NCBI RefSeq assembly: GCF_011751885.2
Contig: NZ_CP061771.1
Span: 1,612,001 to 1,676,000 of the forward strand
DNA length: 64,000 bases
Source: Salinibacterium sp. ZJ450
Lineage (GTDB): Bacteria > Actinomycetota > Actinomycetes > Actinomycetales > Microbacteriaceae
Reading direction: 5' to 3'
Numbering within the stretch: the stretch's first letter is position 1; every line of letters starts with the position of its first letter. Of this stretch, positions 1 through 9,135 are shown one piece after another. The translations under genes were made by a program, and so were the position numbers. Below the pieces are notes generated by a model, which was not told where the DNA came from, made no database searches, and was given only the letters and a program-made list of their open reading frames with translations.

Positions 1-3000
1 GCCGCGCTTCACCGTGCCATCGGCCGAGACGAAGCTGAAGGCGCGCAGGTTGCCGGCAAGACCGAGCCGCACCAGATCGCTTTCGTGCGCGAGCCGGTCC
101 AGGGCCTGGTCGGTCGTGCCGTTGATCGGGGCGCCGTTCGGGTCGGTTCCGAGCCCGGTGCCGAATCCCTGCTCCTGCACGGTGGACCCGTCGACCGGGC
201 TTCCGCCGTGCACCGCGTCGCGTAGCCGGTCGTTGAAGGTGCCGATGCCGGTTCCGCCGAGTTGGCCCTGGGTGGCCTGCTCGAACAGGGCGTTGTTCGC
301 GACTTCTCCGAAGTTCCAGCCCTCGCCGTAGAGGTAGACGGCCTTGCCGTTCACTCCGTGCTTCTTGAGCGTCAGGGCATCGAGGGCGTCCCGGACGGCG
401 AGCATATTGGCCTTCGAGTGGTGGCCCATCAGGTCGAATCGGAATCCGTCAACCTTGTATTCGGTCGCCCACAGCACGACGGAATCGACCATGAGCTTCT
501 GGGCGAGCGCGTGCTCTGTTGCCACGTTTTGGCAGCAGGTTGAGGTTTGCACGCTCCCCTGCGCGTCGAGGCGGTGGTAGTAGCCGGGCACGATCCGGTC
601 GAACACCGACTTGTCGCCCTGCCCGCTCTGGGCGGTGTGGTTGAACACCTTGTCGAGCACGACCTGCAGACCGGTCTTGTGCAGGGCGCCCACCATGCTG
701 CGGAACTCCGCGACGCGTTCGCCGCCCGCCGGGTTCACCGCGTATGAGCCCTCCGGCACCGAGAAGTGGTACGGGTCGTAGCCCCAGTTGAAGCCGTCCT
801 TGTCGGCGATGGCCTGAATGCAGGCCTGCTGCTCCGGCGATGCCGGACCGAACGACGCGAGGTCGCAGGCCGGTTCCAGCTGCGCGGCTCGATCCTCCTC
901 GATGGTGGCGATGTCGAAGGTCGGCAGCAGGTGCACGGTGTTGAGCCCGGCATCCGCAAGTTCGGCCAGGTGGTCGGTGCCGGCGCTGTCGACCGCGAAG
1001 GCGCCATACGTGCCGCGCAGTTCCTCCGGAACGGACTCGTCGGAGATCGAGAAGTCACGCACGTGCAGCTCGTAGATCGAGCGGTCGACGGGGTTCTCGA
1101 TCACCGGTGCCTTCGTCTTATCCCACACCTTCGGGCGGTACTGCTTGTCCGCGAGGTCGACCAGCGTGGAGCGGGTGGAGTTCGTAGTGAGGGCAACCGA
1201 GTACGGGTCGGTGACCTGGTTCACCTCGATCGCGCCGGTGGACGGCGCGTAGACGGTGATTTCGTAGACGTAGGATGCCGCGGCCCATTTCTTGGTCCCG
1301 GTAGTCGTCCACGAGCCGTCTGATTCACGCTCGAGAGCGATGCGCTCCGGCTCGGCCGCGTCCCCGCGCAGCCAGACGAGGGCGTCGACGTTCTGGGCGG
1401 TCGGAGCCCAGAGCGCCAGACTGGGCGTCTTCTTCGTCCAGGTGGCGCCGAAGGTTCGATCGGCCGCGGCATCGGCGTAGAGGTCGTCGAGGACGCCGGG
1501 CAGCTGGATGCCCGTGAACGCGTTCAGGGTGGCGCCATCGTGCTGCGCAACCTGGAGCTGGCCGGTCAGCAGCTGCTCGATCGCGGCGCGGTCGGCGCCA
1601 ACGGGCCGCAGCGCGACTGAATCGGCAAGCGCCGGGAACCGTGCCTTCTCCTCGTTGGAGAGACCGGCCGGGTCGTACTCGAGCTCGAGGGCGTCACCGC
1701 CGGTCACCTCACCGTCGACGACCGCTAGGTCGGCTGTCGCCGACGAGTGCAGCGCGTAATCGAGGTTCGCCGGGTTGGCGTTGGTCGGCAGCAGATCCCG
1801 CGGCCAGGCGATGGTGGACTCGCTCAGCCAGTGAGCGCGCAGCTGCCCGGTGCCGGCGAGCGGCGGGTCGGTCACGGTGATCGTGAGCACATGGCTGGCC
1901 AGATGGTAGCTGAACTGCACCTCCTTGCCCTCGGTCGCGGTGAACGGGATGTTTGCGCCGTTCCGCACACCGTCGAGGCCGTAGTTCTCATCCCAGCTCA
2001 GGTTGTGCGCGGTCTTTGCCTCGTACGAGCCGGTGGGCAGGGCGCTCGATGACCAGGTGAGGGTGCCGTCGCCGTCGGTGTCCTGCAGCCAGGTGGCGAG
2101 GCAGTCTGGTTGCCAGTCGCCGGAGCATCCGGCCTCATCCTGGAACGAGCCGGGCGCGACGACGATGGCGCCCTGCGCGGTGTTCTGGAAGAAGTTCGTT
2201 CGCGGGTCGTAGTAGAAGGTGACGGGGCCGCCCGGTGCCGTGAACGTGACGTCGGCGCCGCCCGGTACGCCGCCGGCTCCGTAGTTCACGTCCCAAGTGC
2301 CGTTGATCGCCACCTTGTAGGCGTAGTCGCCGGCGGGGATGTCGAAGGTACCCGCGTAGACACCGTCGGCGCGGAGGATGAGCGCTGCCGCCTCGCAGCC
2401 GGGTTGCCAGTCGCCGGCGCAGCCCATCTCGGAGTTGTGGCTGCCCGGCACGGTGACCAGGTTGATCTCCGGTTCCGGCTCCACGGTGTCGCCGAGGCTC
2501 ACCGCGTTGCCGACCGACGCGTAGCTGGATGCGGCGGCACGGTTACCCGCGGCATCCGTGGACACTGCTCGGTATTCGATGAGCGTGCCGTTCGCCAGCC
2601 CTGTGGTGTCGTGGAAGACGCGGGGACTGGTGTCTTCCGCGGTGCCGAGGGCGCTCCAGTCGGCGCCGCCGACGACCCGCCAGGCGAAGCTGGTCTCCTG
2701 CCAGGTGGCGTCGTCGACGTCAGCGCCGACGGCCGAGACGCCGGTCACGCCGGCTCCGGCCGCTGGCACGTCCACCGAGACCGCGGCCGCGACATCCGGT
2801 GCCGTCACGGCACGATCGGCGACGAGCACGACGGCGCTTAACGCGGGAACCGTGAGGGTGAGTTCACCCGCATTGTTCGATGTGGTGCCGGATGCCGCGG
2901 GGCCGTAGAGCACCGAATATGTCGCCCCCTCGGTCAGCGAGGCCAGGGTCACCGTCTTGTTCGCGGTGGAGTTGTTGAGCGCGACGAGGTGCTCGATTTT

Positions 3001-4947
3001 CTCGGCGCGGTCGACCCGGCTGAACGCGTAGACACCGGCGCCGTTGTCGGCGTATCGCTCGATCTGCGCGCCCTGCGAGAGCGCGGGATGGCCGCTCCGC
3101 AGCTCAGACAGGGCCTCGATGTGCCCGTACAGCGGTGCGGTGGTGTCGAATCGGTCGACCGATCCGGCGGTCTCGCCGGTGATGAGCGGCTGATTCGCGT
3201 ACTCGGTCACCTGGGTGGCGAACAATGACTGGCGGGAGTCCTTGTCGTTTCCGGCACCGGCGCCCATGAATCCCTGCTCGTCGCCGTAGTAGACGACAGG
3301 CTGGCCGCGGGTGAGATACATCAGCTCGTGCGCGAGCTCATCACGGTCCAGCGGGGCATCGGTGTTCTTCATGAAGTAGCCGACGCGGCCCATGTCGTGA
3401 TTGCCGAGGAAGGTCGGCAGCGCGTAAGCGTTCGAGTCCGGCGTCGTGTAGAGGTCATCGCTGGCGAATAGCTGGCTGAGGCCCCTGGCCGAGTTGCCCG
3501 CCGCGAAATTCGTGGCCTGCGACTGGAACGCGAAGTCGAGCACCGAGTTCATATCGGTGTTGCGCACATACGGCGACAGCTTCGCGGCATCCGCGTCGTA
3601 GACCTCGCCGAACATGAAGAATTCCGGCTTGCCCTGCGCGTGGGCATAGTCGAGCACCTCGGTGGTCCAGGTTTCCCAGAACTCGGGGTTCACGTGCTTG
3701 GCCGTGTCGATCCGGAAGCCGTCGATGCCGAGGTCAACCCAGTCTTGATAGACGTCGACGAATCCGTTGACGACCGTCGGATGCTCGGTCATAAGGTCGT
3801 CGAGGCCGGAGAAGTCCCCGTCGAGGGCGCTCTCGCCCTGGAAGGTGGAGTCACCGCGGTTGTGGTACAGCGTCAGGTCGTTGAGCCACGCCGGCGCCTT
3901 ACGGTTGGCGTTCTCTGTGCTGACCGTCGGCGTGTACGGGAAGGAGGTCGCGGCATCCAGGGTGGGGAATTCGCTCGTGCCCGCGTACTCGGCCGGGTCA
4001 AATGGTTCGCCCGCCGAGGTTCGGTACGGCGAGGTGGCCTTGTCGATGTAGGAGTACTGCTGTTCCTCGTAATCGATCAGGTCGGCGGTGTGGTTGGTGA
4101 TGATGTCGAAGTAGACCTTGATGCCCCGCTCGTGCGCATCGGCGATGAGCGCTTCGAGCTCGGCGTTGGTGCCGAGGTGCGGGTCGATCTGGGTGAAGTC
4201 GGTGATCCAGTAGCCGTGGTATCCGGCGGAGGCGTTGCTGCCGGACCCCTGCACGGCGTTGTTTTTGAACGACGGGGTGAGCCAGATCGCGGTCGTGCCG
4301 AGACCCTCGATGTAGTCGAGCTGCGAGCGGAGACCGGCGAGGTCGCCACCGTTGTAGAAACCCTTGTTGGTGGGATCGAACCCAGACAGCATCGGGTCAG
4401 TGCCCAGACCTGCAGTGTTGTTCGTGGGGTCGCCATCATCGAACCGGTCGGTCATGACGAAGTAAAACTGTTCGTCGCTGCCGGGCTGGCGGATGGGGGC
4501 TGCCACCAGGTCGGCGTCGGCCTCGGAGTATGCGCCGGCCAGCGACACAGCCTCGAGGCCGATGCGCTTTGCCGCGAGGTCGAAGGTGAAGCGCAGGGTG
4601 CTCTCGCCGGCGAGAGTCAGCGGGACGTTGTCTCCGCCGCCGTTGAGGCCGTAGGACTCGTCCCAGCCGTCGTTGAGCGCCACCTTGTACTCGAAGGTTC
4701 CCGCTGGCACGGTGAACTCAGCGGACCAGACGTTCTCGGTGCCGGTCGGAACCAGCTCGGAGACGTCACAGGCCGGCTGCCAATCCTCCGAGCATCCGAG
4801 TTCCGACTGCAGGCTACCGACCAGGGCTACTGTTGGCGCGTCCTCCGCGGCGGCGGCCATGGGCACAAGCGCAAGGACCGACGCGACGAGCGCACCAGCT
4901 GCGATCGTGGCGAGGAAACGTGTGGCAGTGGCGCGATTAGTCAACAT
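1..4947 (-). CDS. Secreted bifunctional amylopullulanase (two GH13 domains), 3' end outside window
   Basis: At least 1649 residues; the frame is still open at the left edge. A signal peptide (about residues 1-34, ending in an AAAA stretch) indicates export. A starch-binding X25-type module follows (about 38-140, motif GCSEDWQPAC). The first GH13 alpha-amylase domain starts near 155, with its nucleophile Asp in FRIDTAKH (about 410), acid Glu in FGEVYD (about 445) and NHD near 516. Then come an Fn3-like stretch (700-810), two more X25 modules (about 820-1020, GCAGDWQPGC and GCSGDWQPDC) and a pullulanase region with FNWGYDP, VDGFRFDLMGHH (about 1495) and YGEGWNFG (about 1539). The protein should cut alpha-1,4 and alpha-1,6 bonds of starch or pullulan outside the cell. 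ATG 4947 follows a GGGAGAG ribosome site. Domain names rest on motifs; substrate preference is inferred. Confidence 0.9.
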   Translation of the reverse strand, partial: MLTNRATATRFLATIAAGALVASVLALVPMAAAAEDAPTVALVGSLQSELGCSEDWQPACDVSELVPTGTENVWSAEFTVPAGTFEYKVALNDGWDESYGLNGGGDNVPLTLAGESTLRFTFDLAAKRIGLEAVSLAGAYSEADADLVAAPIRQPGSDEQFYFVMTDRFDDGDPTNNTAGLGTDPMLSGFDPTNKGFYNGGDLAGLRSQLDYIEGLGTTAIWLTPSFKNNAVQGSGSNASAGYHGYWITDFTQIDPHLGTNAELEALIADAHERGIKVYFDIITNHTADLIDYEEQQYSYIDKATSPYRTSAGEPFDPAEYAGTSEFPTLDAATSFPYTPTVSTENANRKAPAWLNDLTLYHNRGDSTFQGESALDGDFSGLDDLMTEHPTVVNGFVDVYQDWVDLGIDGFRIDTAKHVNPEFWETWTTEVLDYAHAQGKPEFFMFGEVYDADAAKLSPYVRNTDMNSVLDFAFQSQATNFAAGNSARGLSQLFASDDLYTTPDSNAYALPTFLGNHDMGRVGYFMKNTDAPLDRDELAHELMYLTRGQPVVYYGDEQGFMGAGAGNDKDSRQSLFATQVTEYANQPLITGETAGSVDRFDTTAPLYGHIEALSELRSGHPALSQGAQIERYADNGAGVYAFSRVDRAEKIEHLVALNNSTANKTVTLASLTEGATYSVLYGPAASGTTSNNAGELTLTVPALSAVVLVADRAVTAPDVAAAVSVDVPAAGAGVTGVSAVGADVDDATWQETSFAWRVVGGADWSALGTAEDTSPRVFHDTTGLANGTLIEYRAVSTDAAGNRAAASSYASVGNAVSLGDTVEPEPEINLVTVPGSHNSEMGCAGDWQPGCEAAALILRADGVYAGTFDIPAGDYAYKVAINGTWDVNYGAGGVPGGADVTFTAPGGPVTFYYDPRTNFFQNTAQGAIVVAPGSFQDEAGCSGDWQPDCLATWLQDTDGDGTLTWSSSALPTGSYEAKTAHNLSWDENYGLDGVRNGANIPFTATEGKEVQFSYHLASHVLTITVTDPPLAGTGQLRAHWLSESTIAWPRDLLPTNANPANLDYALHSSATADLAVVDGEVTGGDALELEYDPAGLSNEEKARFPALADSVALRPVGADRAAIEQLLTGQLQVAQHDGATLNAFTGIQLPGVLDDLYADAAADRTFGATWTKKTPSLALWAPTAQNVDALVWLRGDAAEPERIALERESDGSWTTTGTKKWAAASYVYEITVYAPSTGAIEVNQVTDPYSVALTTNSTRSTLVDLADKQYRPKVWDKTKAPVIENPVDRSIYELHVRDFSISDESVPEELRGTYGAFAVDSAGTDHLAELADAGLNTVHLLPTFDIATIEEDRAAQLEPACDLASFGPASPEQQACIQAIADKDGFNWGYDPYHFSVPEGSYAVNPAGGERVAEFRSMVGALHKTGLQVVLDKVFNHTAQSGQGDKSVFDRIVPGYYHRLDAQGSVQTSTCCQNVATEHALAQKLMVDSVVLWATEYKVDGFRFDLMGHHSKANMLAVRDALDALTLKKHGVNGKAVYLYGEGWNFGEVANNALFEQATQGQLGGTGIGTFNDRLRDAVHGGSPVDGSTVQEQGFGTGLGTDPNGAPINGTTDQALDRLAHESDLVRLGLAGNLRAFSFVSADGTVKRG

Positions 4948-4996
4948 TGACTCTCCCAGTGGTGTGCACATCAACGCTCGAGTGGCGACAGGTGAG

Positions 4997-5026
4997 AACG
5001 TATCGGTTCAGGCTGCGGTTGTGCAA
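4997..5026 (-). promoter_or_regulatory. Probable promoter of the amylopullulanase gene
   Basis: Reading on the minus strand, TTGCAC (5021-5026) and TACGTT (4997-5002) are separated by 18 bases, about 50 bases upstream of the start codon. The -35 box lies inside the LacI-type operator, which fits repression in the absence of maltodextrin. Assigned by eye. Confidence 0.45.
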
Positions 5027-5035
5027 GCGTTTTCA
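5022..5035. promoter_or_regulatory. LacI-family operator (cre/MalR-like)
   Basis: TGCAAGCGTTTTCA matches the LacI/CcpA-type consensus TGNAANCGNTNNCA at every fixed position. It sits 75-88 bases upstream of the amylopullulanase ATG and overlaps the predicted -35 box. Actinobacterial sugar genes are commonly controlled by LacI-family repressors at such sites. The regulator gene itself is not in the window. Confidence 0.6.
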
Positions 5036-5156
5036 TAAGAGCCCGCACGGTCGCGCGCTGTTGTGCCCGACAGGGCAGCCGCGGTAGAGATGGGGTAGCG
5101 CACCCGCACCGAATCCTGGCTCCGGCTCCAGTGCTGGCACCGAAATGGAGGTCAAC

Positions 5157-5528
5157 ATGGAGATCGGCTCAGTAATCGTGGCAATCGGCCAGGTCGTGGA
5201 CGTTATCGGAGTGCTTGCGATCATCGTTGGAGTGATCTACGCGGTCGTAGACGCAGGCCTGCGCGGATTGCGTCGGCAGAGGCCGATCTATACCCGATTC
5301 CGTCGTGTGCTCGGGCGTGCGATTCTGCTTGGCCTCGAGTTTCTGGTCGCGGCCGACATCATCCGCACGGTCGCGGTGACGCCCACGCTCCAGTCCGTCG
5401 CTGTGCTCGGCGGTATCGTGCTCATCCGAACATTTCTCAGCTGGGTCCTGCAACTGGAAATCAGCGGGAGGTGGCCGTGGCAGAAGCCGACAGAGGCGAC
5501 GACCGAATCCGCCCCAGGCACGGGTTGA
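5157..5528 (+). CDS. DUF1622-type small membrane protein
   Basis: 123 residues with three predicted membrane helices: near the N terminus (about 3-28), the middle (about 58-78) and about 85-108. The polar C-terminal tail is rich in Thr/Glu/Pro. Length and helix layout fit the DUF1622 family, whose function is unknown. ATG 5157 was preferred over ATG 5145 because GGAGGT (5147-5152) lies 4 bases before it. It is the first of four plus-strand genes leading to pspA, which suggests an envelope role; that part is inference. Confidence 0.75.
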   Translation: MEIGSVIVAIGQVVDVIGVLAIIVGVIYAVVDAGLRGLRRQRPIYTRFRRVLGRAILLGLEFLVAADIIRTVAVTPTLQSVAVLGGIVLIRTFLSWVLQLEISGRWPWQKPTEATTESAPGTG

Positions 5529-5613
5529 CTGGCACGGTTGGTAGCCGTCGCTTTTACCCTTCGATCGTGCTGTGATGGAAGCATCGCAGCGAGGGAAAGC
5601 GCGGGTGGTAGGC

Positions 5614-6207
5614 ATGAGCGAACTGGGTTGGGTGCTACTAGCACTCGCGAGCATCATCTTCGCCGAAATTGTCGGGGTCGCCGTCATAGTGCGGCTGTTG
5701 TACAAACGGATTCGTGGCAGCCGCGCCCTGGGCGGTGCGGTGCTTCGTACTCGTGCCCGCTTCAGTCGGGGCGCCCAACGGAAGGTTTTGAAACTGCGGG
5801 TCCGCCTGAGGGAGACTCTCGACAGTGGGCAGGCGGCTGTCGACCTCGCGCAGCGTAATGACGGCCCGCGCGGTGAAGTTCTCCGCCTCTTCGGTCGAAT
5901 TCGAAGCGCAGGAGAGACGCTGGAATGGCAGCTGCGGCTGATGGAAAGCGAGTACGACGCCGCCATTCTTGCCGAGCGGTTACCCGTGGCCAGCCGCCAA
6001 GTTGACGAGGTGGCGGGGTTGGTGCGCCGAGTGCGCTCAGCCGTCGCAACGGGGCTGGACGGTGTCACCGACGACACCCTGACCATGCTGCGCTCCGACG
6101 TCGATCGGGAGGTCGCTGCGTTGCACGCCGGGGTGCAGGAGTTGCACGCACTCAACGGGAACGATGTGCTGTCCGAACCGCAGTGGCAGCATCGACGGAT
6201 CGCCTGA
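5614..6207 (+). CDS. Membrane-anchored coiled-coil protein, unknown function
   Basis: 197 residues. One N-terminal membrane helix (about 4-28, LGWVLLALASIIFAEIVGVA) is followed by a basic linker and a long Arg/Glu/Leu-rich helical domain likely to form coiled coils in the cytoplasm. I do not recognise a named family. It ends 17 bases before pspA and is probably co-transcribed, so it may be a membrane partner for PspA; no direct evidence. ATG 5614 is preferred to the in-frame ATG 5572 because the membrane helix then begins the protein. Confidence 0.65.
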   Translation: MSELGWVLLALASIIFAEIVGVAVIVRLLYKRIRGSRALGGAVLRTRARFSRGAQRKVLKLRVRLRETLDSGQAAVDLAQRNDGPRGEVLRLFGRIRSAGETLEWQLRLMESEYDAAILAERLPVASRQVDEVAGLVRRVRSAVATGLDGVTDDTLTMLRSDVDREVAALHAGVQELHALNGNDVLSEPQWQHRRIA

Positions 6208-6224
6208 ATCGAGGGAAACCAGAA

Positions 6225-7016
6225 ATGAGCCTCACCGCCCGCTTGCGAACGATCTTCCGCAGCAAATCGTCCCGGGTGCTCGACCGGATGGAAGACCCGC
6301 GTGACGCCCTCGACGACAGCTACGACCAACAGGTGAAGATGCTGCAACAGGTGCGCCTGGGGTTGGCCGAGGTTGCGACGGCGAAGAAACGGATCGACCT
6401 TCAAGGCCAGGAAATGGGCGCTCGCTACGAACGCCTGTCCGATCAAGCTCAAGAGGCTCTGAATCAGGGCCAGGACGACCTAGCCCGCACGGCATTGGAG
6501 CGTCGCGCTCTCCTCAAGCGGCAAGTCGCGACGATCCGTGACCAGTACACCGCGCTCCAGCAGCAGCAGAGCCAACTGCAAGACAATGAGCGCCGTCTCG
6601 CTGACCGCATCGCCGCATTCCGGACCGAAAAGGAGGCGATCAAAGCCAACTACACCGCCTCCGCCGCGCGAGTGAGGGCGAACGAGGCCGCGGCGGGTCT
6701 CGACTCCCAGACGAGCGATGTTGGGGCCAGCCTCAACCGCGCAAAAGACCGTATTGCTCAAATGCAGGCCCGCGCCGATGCCACCGATGAACTGCTGGCC
6801 AGCGGCGCGCTCCACGACCTCACTGCAGCACCGGATGAGGACCTTGAAATACAACTGGCAGCGGGTGCGGCGAAGGCGGAAGTCGACCGCCAACTCCAGG
6901 CGATGAAGAACGCCAGCACGTCAGGCCGCCAGCCTGACGCTGACACAGAGGCAAAGGGACCGAACGCGTGGCTGAGCATTGCGTCCCCGCCCAAGCCACC
7001 AGACCCCGCTCCATGA
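6225..7016 (+). CDS. pspA: PspA/IM30 family envelope-stress protein
   Basis: 263 residues, almost entirely alpha-helical. The start MSLTARLRTIFRSKSSRVLDRMEDP is typed here only by its amphipathic helix and Pro-containing turn, as in PspA/Vipp1 proteins. Long charged coiled-coil segments with Ala/Gln/Arg heptads follow (about 40-190), then a disordered Pro-rich tail. Family members form oligomeric rods or rings on the inner face of the membrane and protect it from leakage. ATG 6225 follows GAGGGAAA; an upstream in-frame ATG (6183) would overlap the previous gene. No PspF-type activator is nearby. Confidence 0.9.
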   Translation: MSLTARLRTIFRSKSSRVLDRMEDPRDALDDSYDQQVKMLQQVRLGLAEVATAKKRIDLQGQEMGARYERLSDQAQEALNQGQDDLARTALERRALLKRQVATIRDQYTALQQQQSQLQDNERRLADRIAAFRTEKEAIKANYTASAARVRANEAAAGLDSQTSDVGASLNRAKDRIAQMQARADATDELLASGALHDLTAAPDEDLEIQLAAGAAKAEVDRQLQAMKNASTSGRQPDADTEAKGPNAWLSIASPPKPPDPAP

Positions 7017-7102
7017 GACGGTAGCCACGGAAAACTGCGGCACCACCCCATTGCTCCCAGTGGAATGTGCATCCTACGATCGCCGCGATTGGAGTGTGCA
7101 TC

Positions 7103-7870
7103 ATGGAAAACCCCACGGGAGGGCCAGGACTCCGCAGGTACCTTGCTGCAGGCATCCTGTCGGCCGCCGCCCTAAGCGGGTGCACCGAGTCGCCACCAAC
7201 AGAGGGCGAGACCTCATCCCCCAGCCCATCCAGCGCTCACTGTGCGGACGAAGGCGTGCACTGCCTCGGTGAACTCGAAGCGGGCACCTACTCCTCTTCC
7301 ACATTCGATCCTGCCGTGACCTACACGGTCCGGGAGGGTTGGACGAACCTCGCAGACGAACCTGACATCGTCATGCTCACGCCCACGGGCGTGACATTCG
7401 ACGATCTCATCCACGATGAAGGCTTCGCCCTCATTCTCGCCACCGACTCGACAGCGGCAACCGAGGACTGCGAGCCGCACGCGGCATCCGGGTTGGAAAC
7501 TCCTGAAGCGATCCTTGGACATCTGCAATCCCGGCCGTCGTTGCAGATAACCGGCGTAGAGAACGTCGAGATAGGCGGCCTCGAGGGGGTCATGTTTGAC
7601 ACTGAAATCGTCGACGGTCAAGACCTGCTCTGCCCCGGCTTTGAAGATCAGTCGTGGGTCCCCGCACTGATAGCCCTCGACGAGGGAGTGGCAACCTGGG
7701 CCATCGGGCCCGCACCTGGCACGCTTAATCGGTACATCCTGCTTTCGCACGACCGTCAGGTCATCAGCATCAGTATCGACTCGAACTCGGCGGAAGGGGC
7801 AGACGACCCGAAAGTGGATCAGATGATGGACATCGTCGCGAGCATGGAATTCGATCTGCCCGTTACATAG
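7103..7870 (+). CDS. Secreted lipoprotein, unknown function
   Basis: 255 residues. The N terminus has a basic stretch, a hydrophobic core and the lipobox ALSGC, predicting lipid attachment at Cys27. A Ser/Pro/Thr-rich linker follows, then an acidic globular domain with several Cys residues (HCADEGVHC, DCEP, LLCPG) that could form extracellular disulfides. No family recognised. It lies 86 bases after pspA on the same strand. GGAG about 10 bases before ATG 7103 supports that start. Confidence 0.7.
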   Translation: MENPTGGPGLRRYLAAGILSAAALSGCTESPPTEGETSSPSPSSAHCADEGVHCLGELEAGTYSSSTFDPAVTYTVREGWTNLADEPDIVMLTPTGVTFDDLIHDEGFALILATDSTAATEDCEPHAASGLETPEAILGHLQSRPSLQITGVENVEIGGLEGVMFDTEIVDGQDLLCPGFEDQSWVPALIALDEGVATWAIGPAPGTLNRYILLSHDRQVISISIDSNSAEGADDPKVDQMMDIVASMEFDLPVT

Positions 7871-7899
7871 TAGCGAGCGAATATTCCCGTCGTTCCCAC

Positions 7900-8499
7900 T
7901 CAGGCCAGGTCGCGCAGGACTGGGTCGAGCGCGGCGATGGATGCTTCAGGATCGGCGTACAGGTCGAGGCTGATCAGGATGCGGGTCGGAGCGACGCGCC
8001 ACATGCCCTTGTCGGGGAACGGCACGATGTCCATGTCGAGCTGAAACGGATGCGCCTGCCTGCCCAGCTCCGAGGCGATCGCCGTCATCAGATTGGTGAC
8101 GGCCAGACCGGCATCGTCATGAGCCAGCTGCTCATGCGCTCGCCGATTCAGCCTGTCGGCAACGCGCAAAACCTCCGGCCATCGGGGGGAAATGAACGCG
8201 CGCAATTCGCCGCTCATGGGCAGGTCGGGGGCGGCGACGGCGCCGGGATGGGAATACGCCGGCATCGCATCCGCGGGTATGTCCACCGCCCGCGCCCACC
8301 ACTGTGCCCATTCCGCGGCGATCGAGTGGGCGAGCCGTAGCGGCATCCCCGGCGTTTGCGAGATCCCGGCACCAGTTCGGGGCAGGTCGAGGCCGTCGAA
8401 CTCATCGGCACCGAGCATCTCACGCACGATCAAATGTGCGACCAATGAGCTGCCGGAGTTCCCGCGCACGGACCAATGCGGCCCCGACCCGGTATACAT
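7900..8499 (-). CDS. Hypothetical protein
   Basis: 199 residues, soluble, Trp-rich in the middle (EWAQWWARAV). No signal peptide, membrane helix or family motif that I recognise. Its ATG overlaps the stop codon of the upstream acetyltransferase gene by one base (TGATG), so the two are translationally coupled and probably function in the same process. The coding pattern looks real: high GC at third positions over the whole length. Confidence 0.6.
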   Translation of the reverse strand: MYTGSGPHWSVRGNSGSSLVAHLIVREMLGADEFDGLDLPRTGAGISQTPGMPLRLAHSIAAEWAQWWARAVDIPADAMPAYSHPGAVAAPDLPMSGELRAFISPRWPEVLRVADRLNRRAHEQLAHDDAGLAVTNLMTAIASELGRQAHPFQLDMDIVPFPDKGMWRVAPTRILISLDLYADPEASIAALDPVLRDLA

Positions 8500-9080
8500 C
8501 AGATCTCGCGAACCACTCGCGCCGGGTTGCCGACCGCGATCACGTTCGCCGGAATGTCTCGCGTCACGATGGCGCCGGCACCGATCACACTGTTGTCGCC
8601 GATCGTCACCCCGGGGCAGACGATCGCTCCCCCGCCCAGCCAGACGTTGTTGCCGATCGTGATGGGCTGAGCTGCCTCAAGCTTGTCGCGTCGCGGCTGC
8701 GGCTCGATCGGGTGGGTCGGCGTCAGCAGCTGTACGTTGGGCCCGATCTGGCAGTCCTCACCGATCGTGATGGTCGCGACATCCAGCGCGGTGAGGTTGA
8801 AGTTCACAAAGGTGCGCGCGCCGATGTGCACGTTGCTGCCGTAGTCGACCCACACGGGCGCCCTCACGTGTGCCTCGTCGCCGAAGCTGCCGAAGAGTTC
8901 GCGCGCAATCTCCTGGGCCGCGTTGACATCTCGCGGGAAGACCTCGGCGAAGCGCGCGGTCAGGCTGAAGGCGCTTTGCTGCGCCTCGGCGATCGCCGGG
9001 TCATCCGCAATGTAGAGGTCGCCGGCGAGCATCCGTTCCTGATTGGTGCGGGTGTCCCCCGCGAAATAGTCAGTGGTCAC
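8499..9080 (-). CDS. maa: Sugar O-acetyltransferase (maltose/NodL-type, hexapeptide repeat)
   Basis: 193 residues. An N-terminal helical region is followed by left-handed beta-helix repeats (IGARTFVNFN, IGEDCQIGPN, IGNNVWLGGG, IGDNSVIGAG) and a closing NPARVVREI typical of Maa/LacA/NodL enzymes. They transfer acetyl from acetyl-CoA to a sugar hydroxyl. The conserved catalytic His is probably in the TPTHP segment. GTG start, 6 bases after a TACGAT -10 box, consistent with a leaderless mRNA. Confidence 0.85.
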   Translation of the reverse strand: MTTDYFAGDTRTNQERMLAGDLYIADDPAIAEAQQSAFSLTARFAEVFPRDVNAAQEIARELFGSFGDEAHVRAPVWVDYGSNVHIGARTFVNFNLTALDVATITIGEDCQIGPNVQLLTPTHPIEPQPRRDKLEAAQPITIGNNVWLGGGAIVCPGVTIGDNSVIGAGAIVTRDIPANVIAVGNPARVVREI

Positions 9081-9089
9081 CGTTCGATC

Positions 9090-9101
9090 GTACGTCCGTA
9101 C
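9090..9101. promoter_or_regulatory. Short inverted repeat between divergent promoters
   Basis: GTACGTCCGTAC has perfect 5-base arms around TC. It overlaps the -10 box of the acetyltransferase gene (9087-9092, minus) and lies in the -35 region of the permease promoter (-10 TAGAAT at 9124-9129). It could be a repressor site controlling both. Short repeats like this arise by chance, so support is weak. Confidence 0.25.
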
Positions 9102-9135
9102 AAACAGGTGCGACCGATTTCACTAGAATTCTTCA

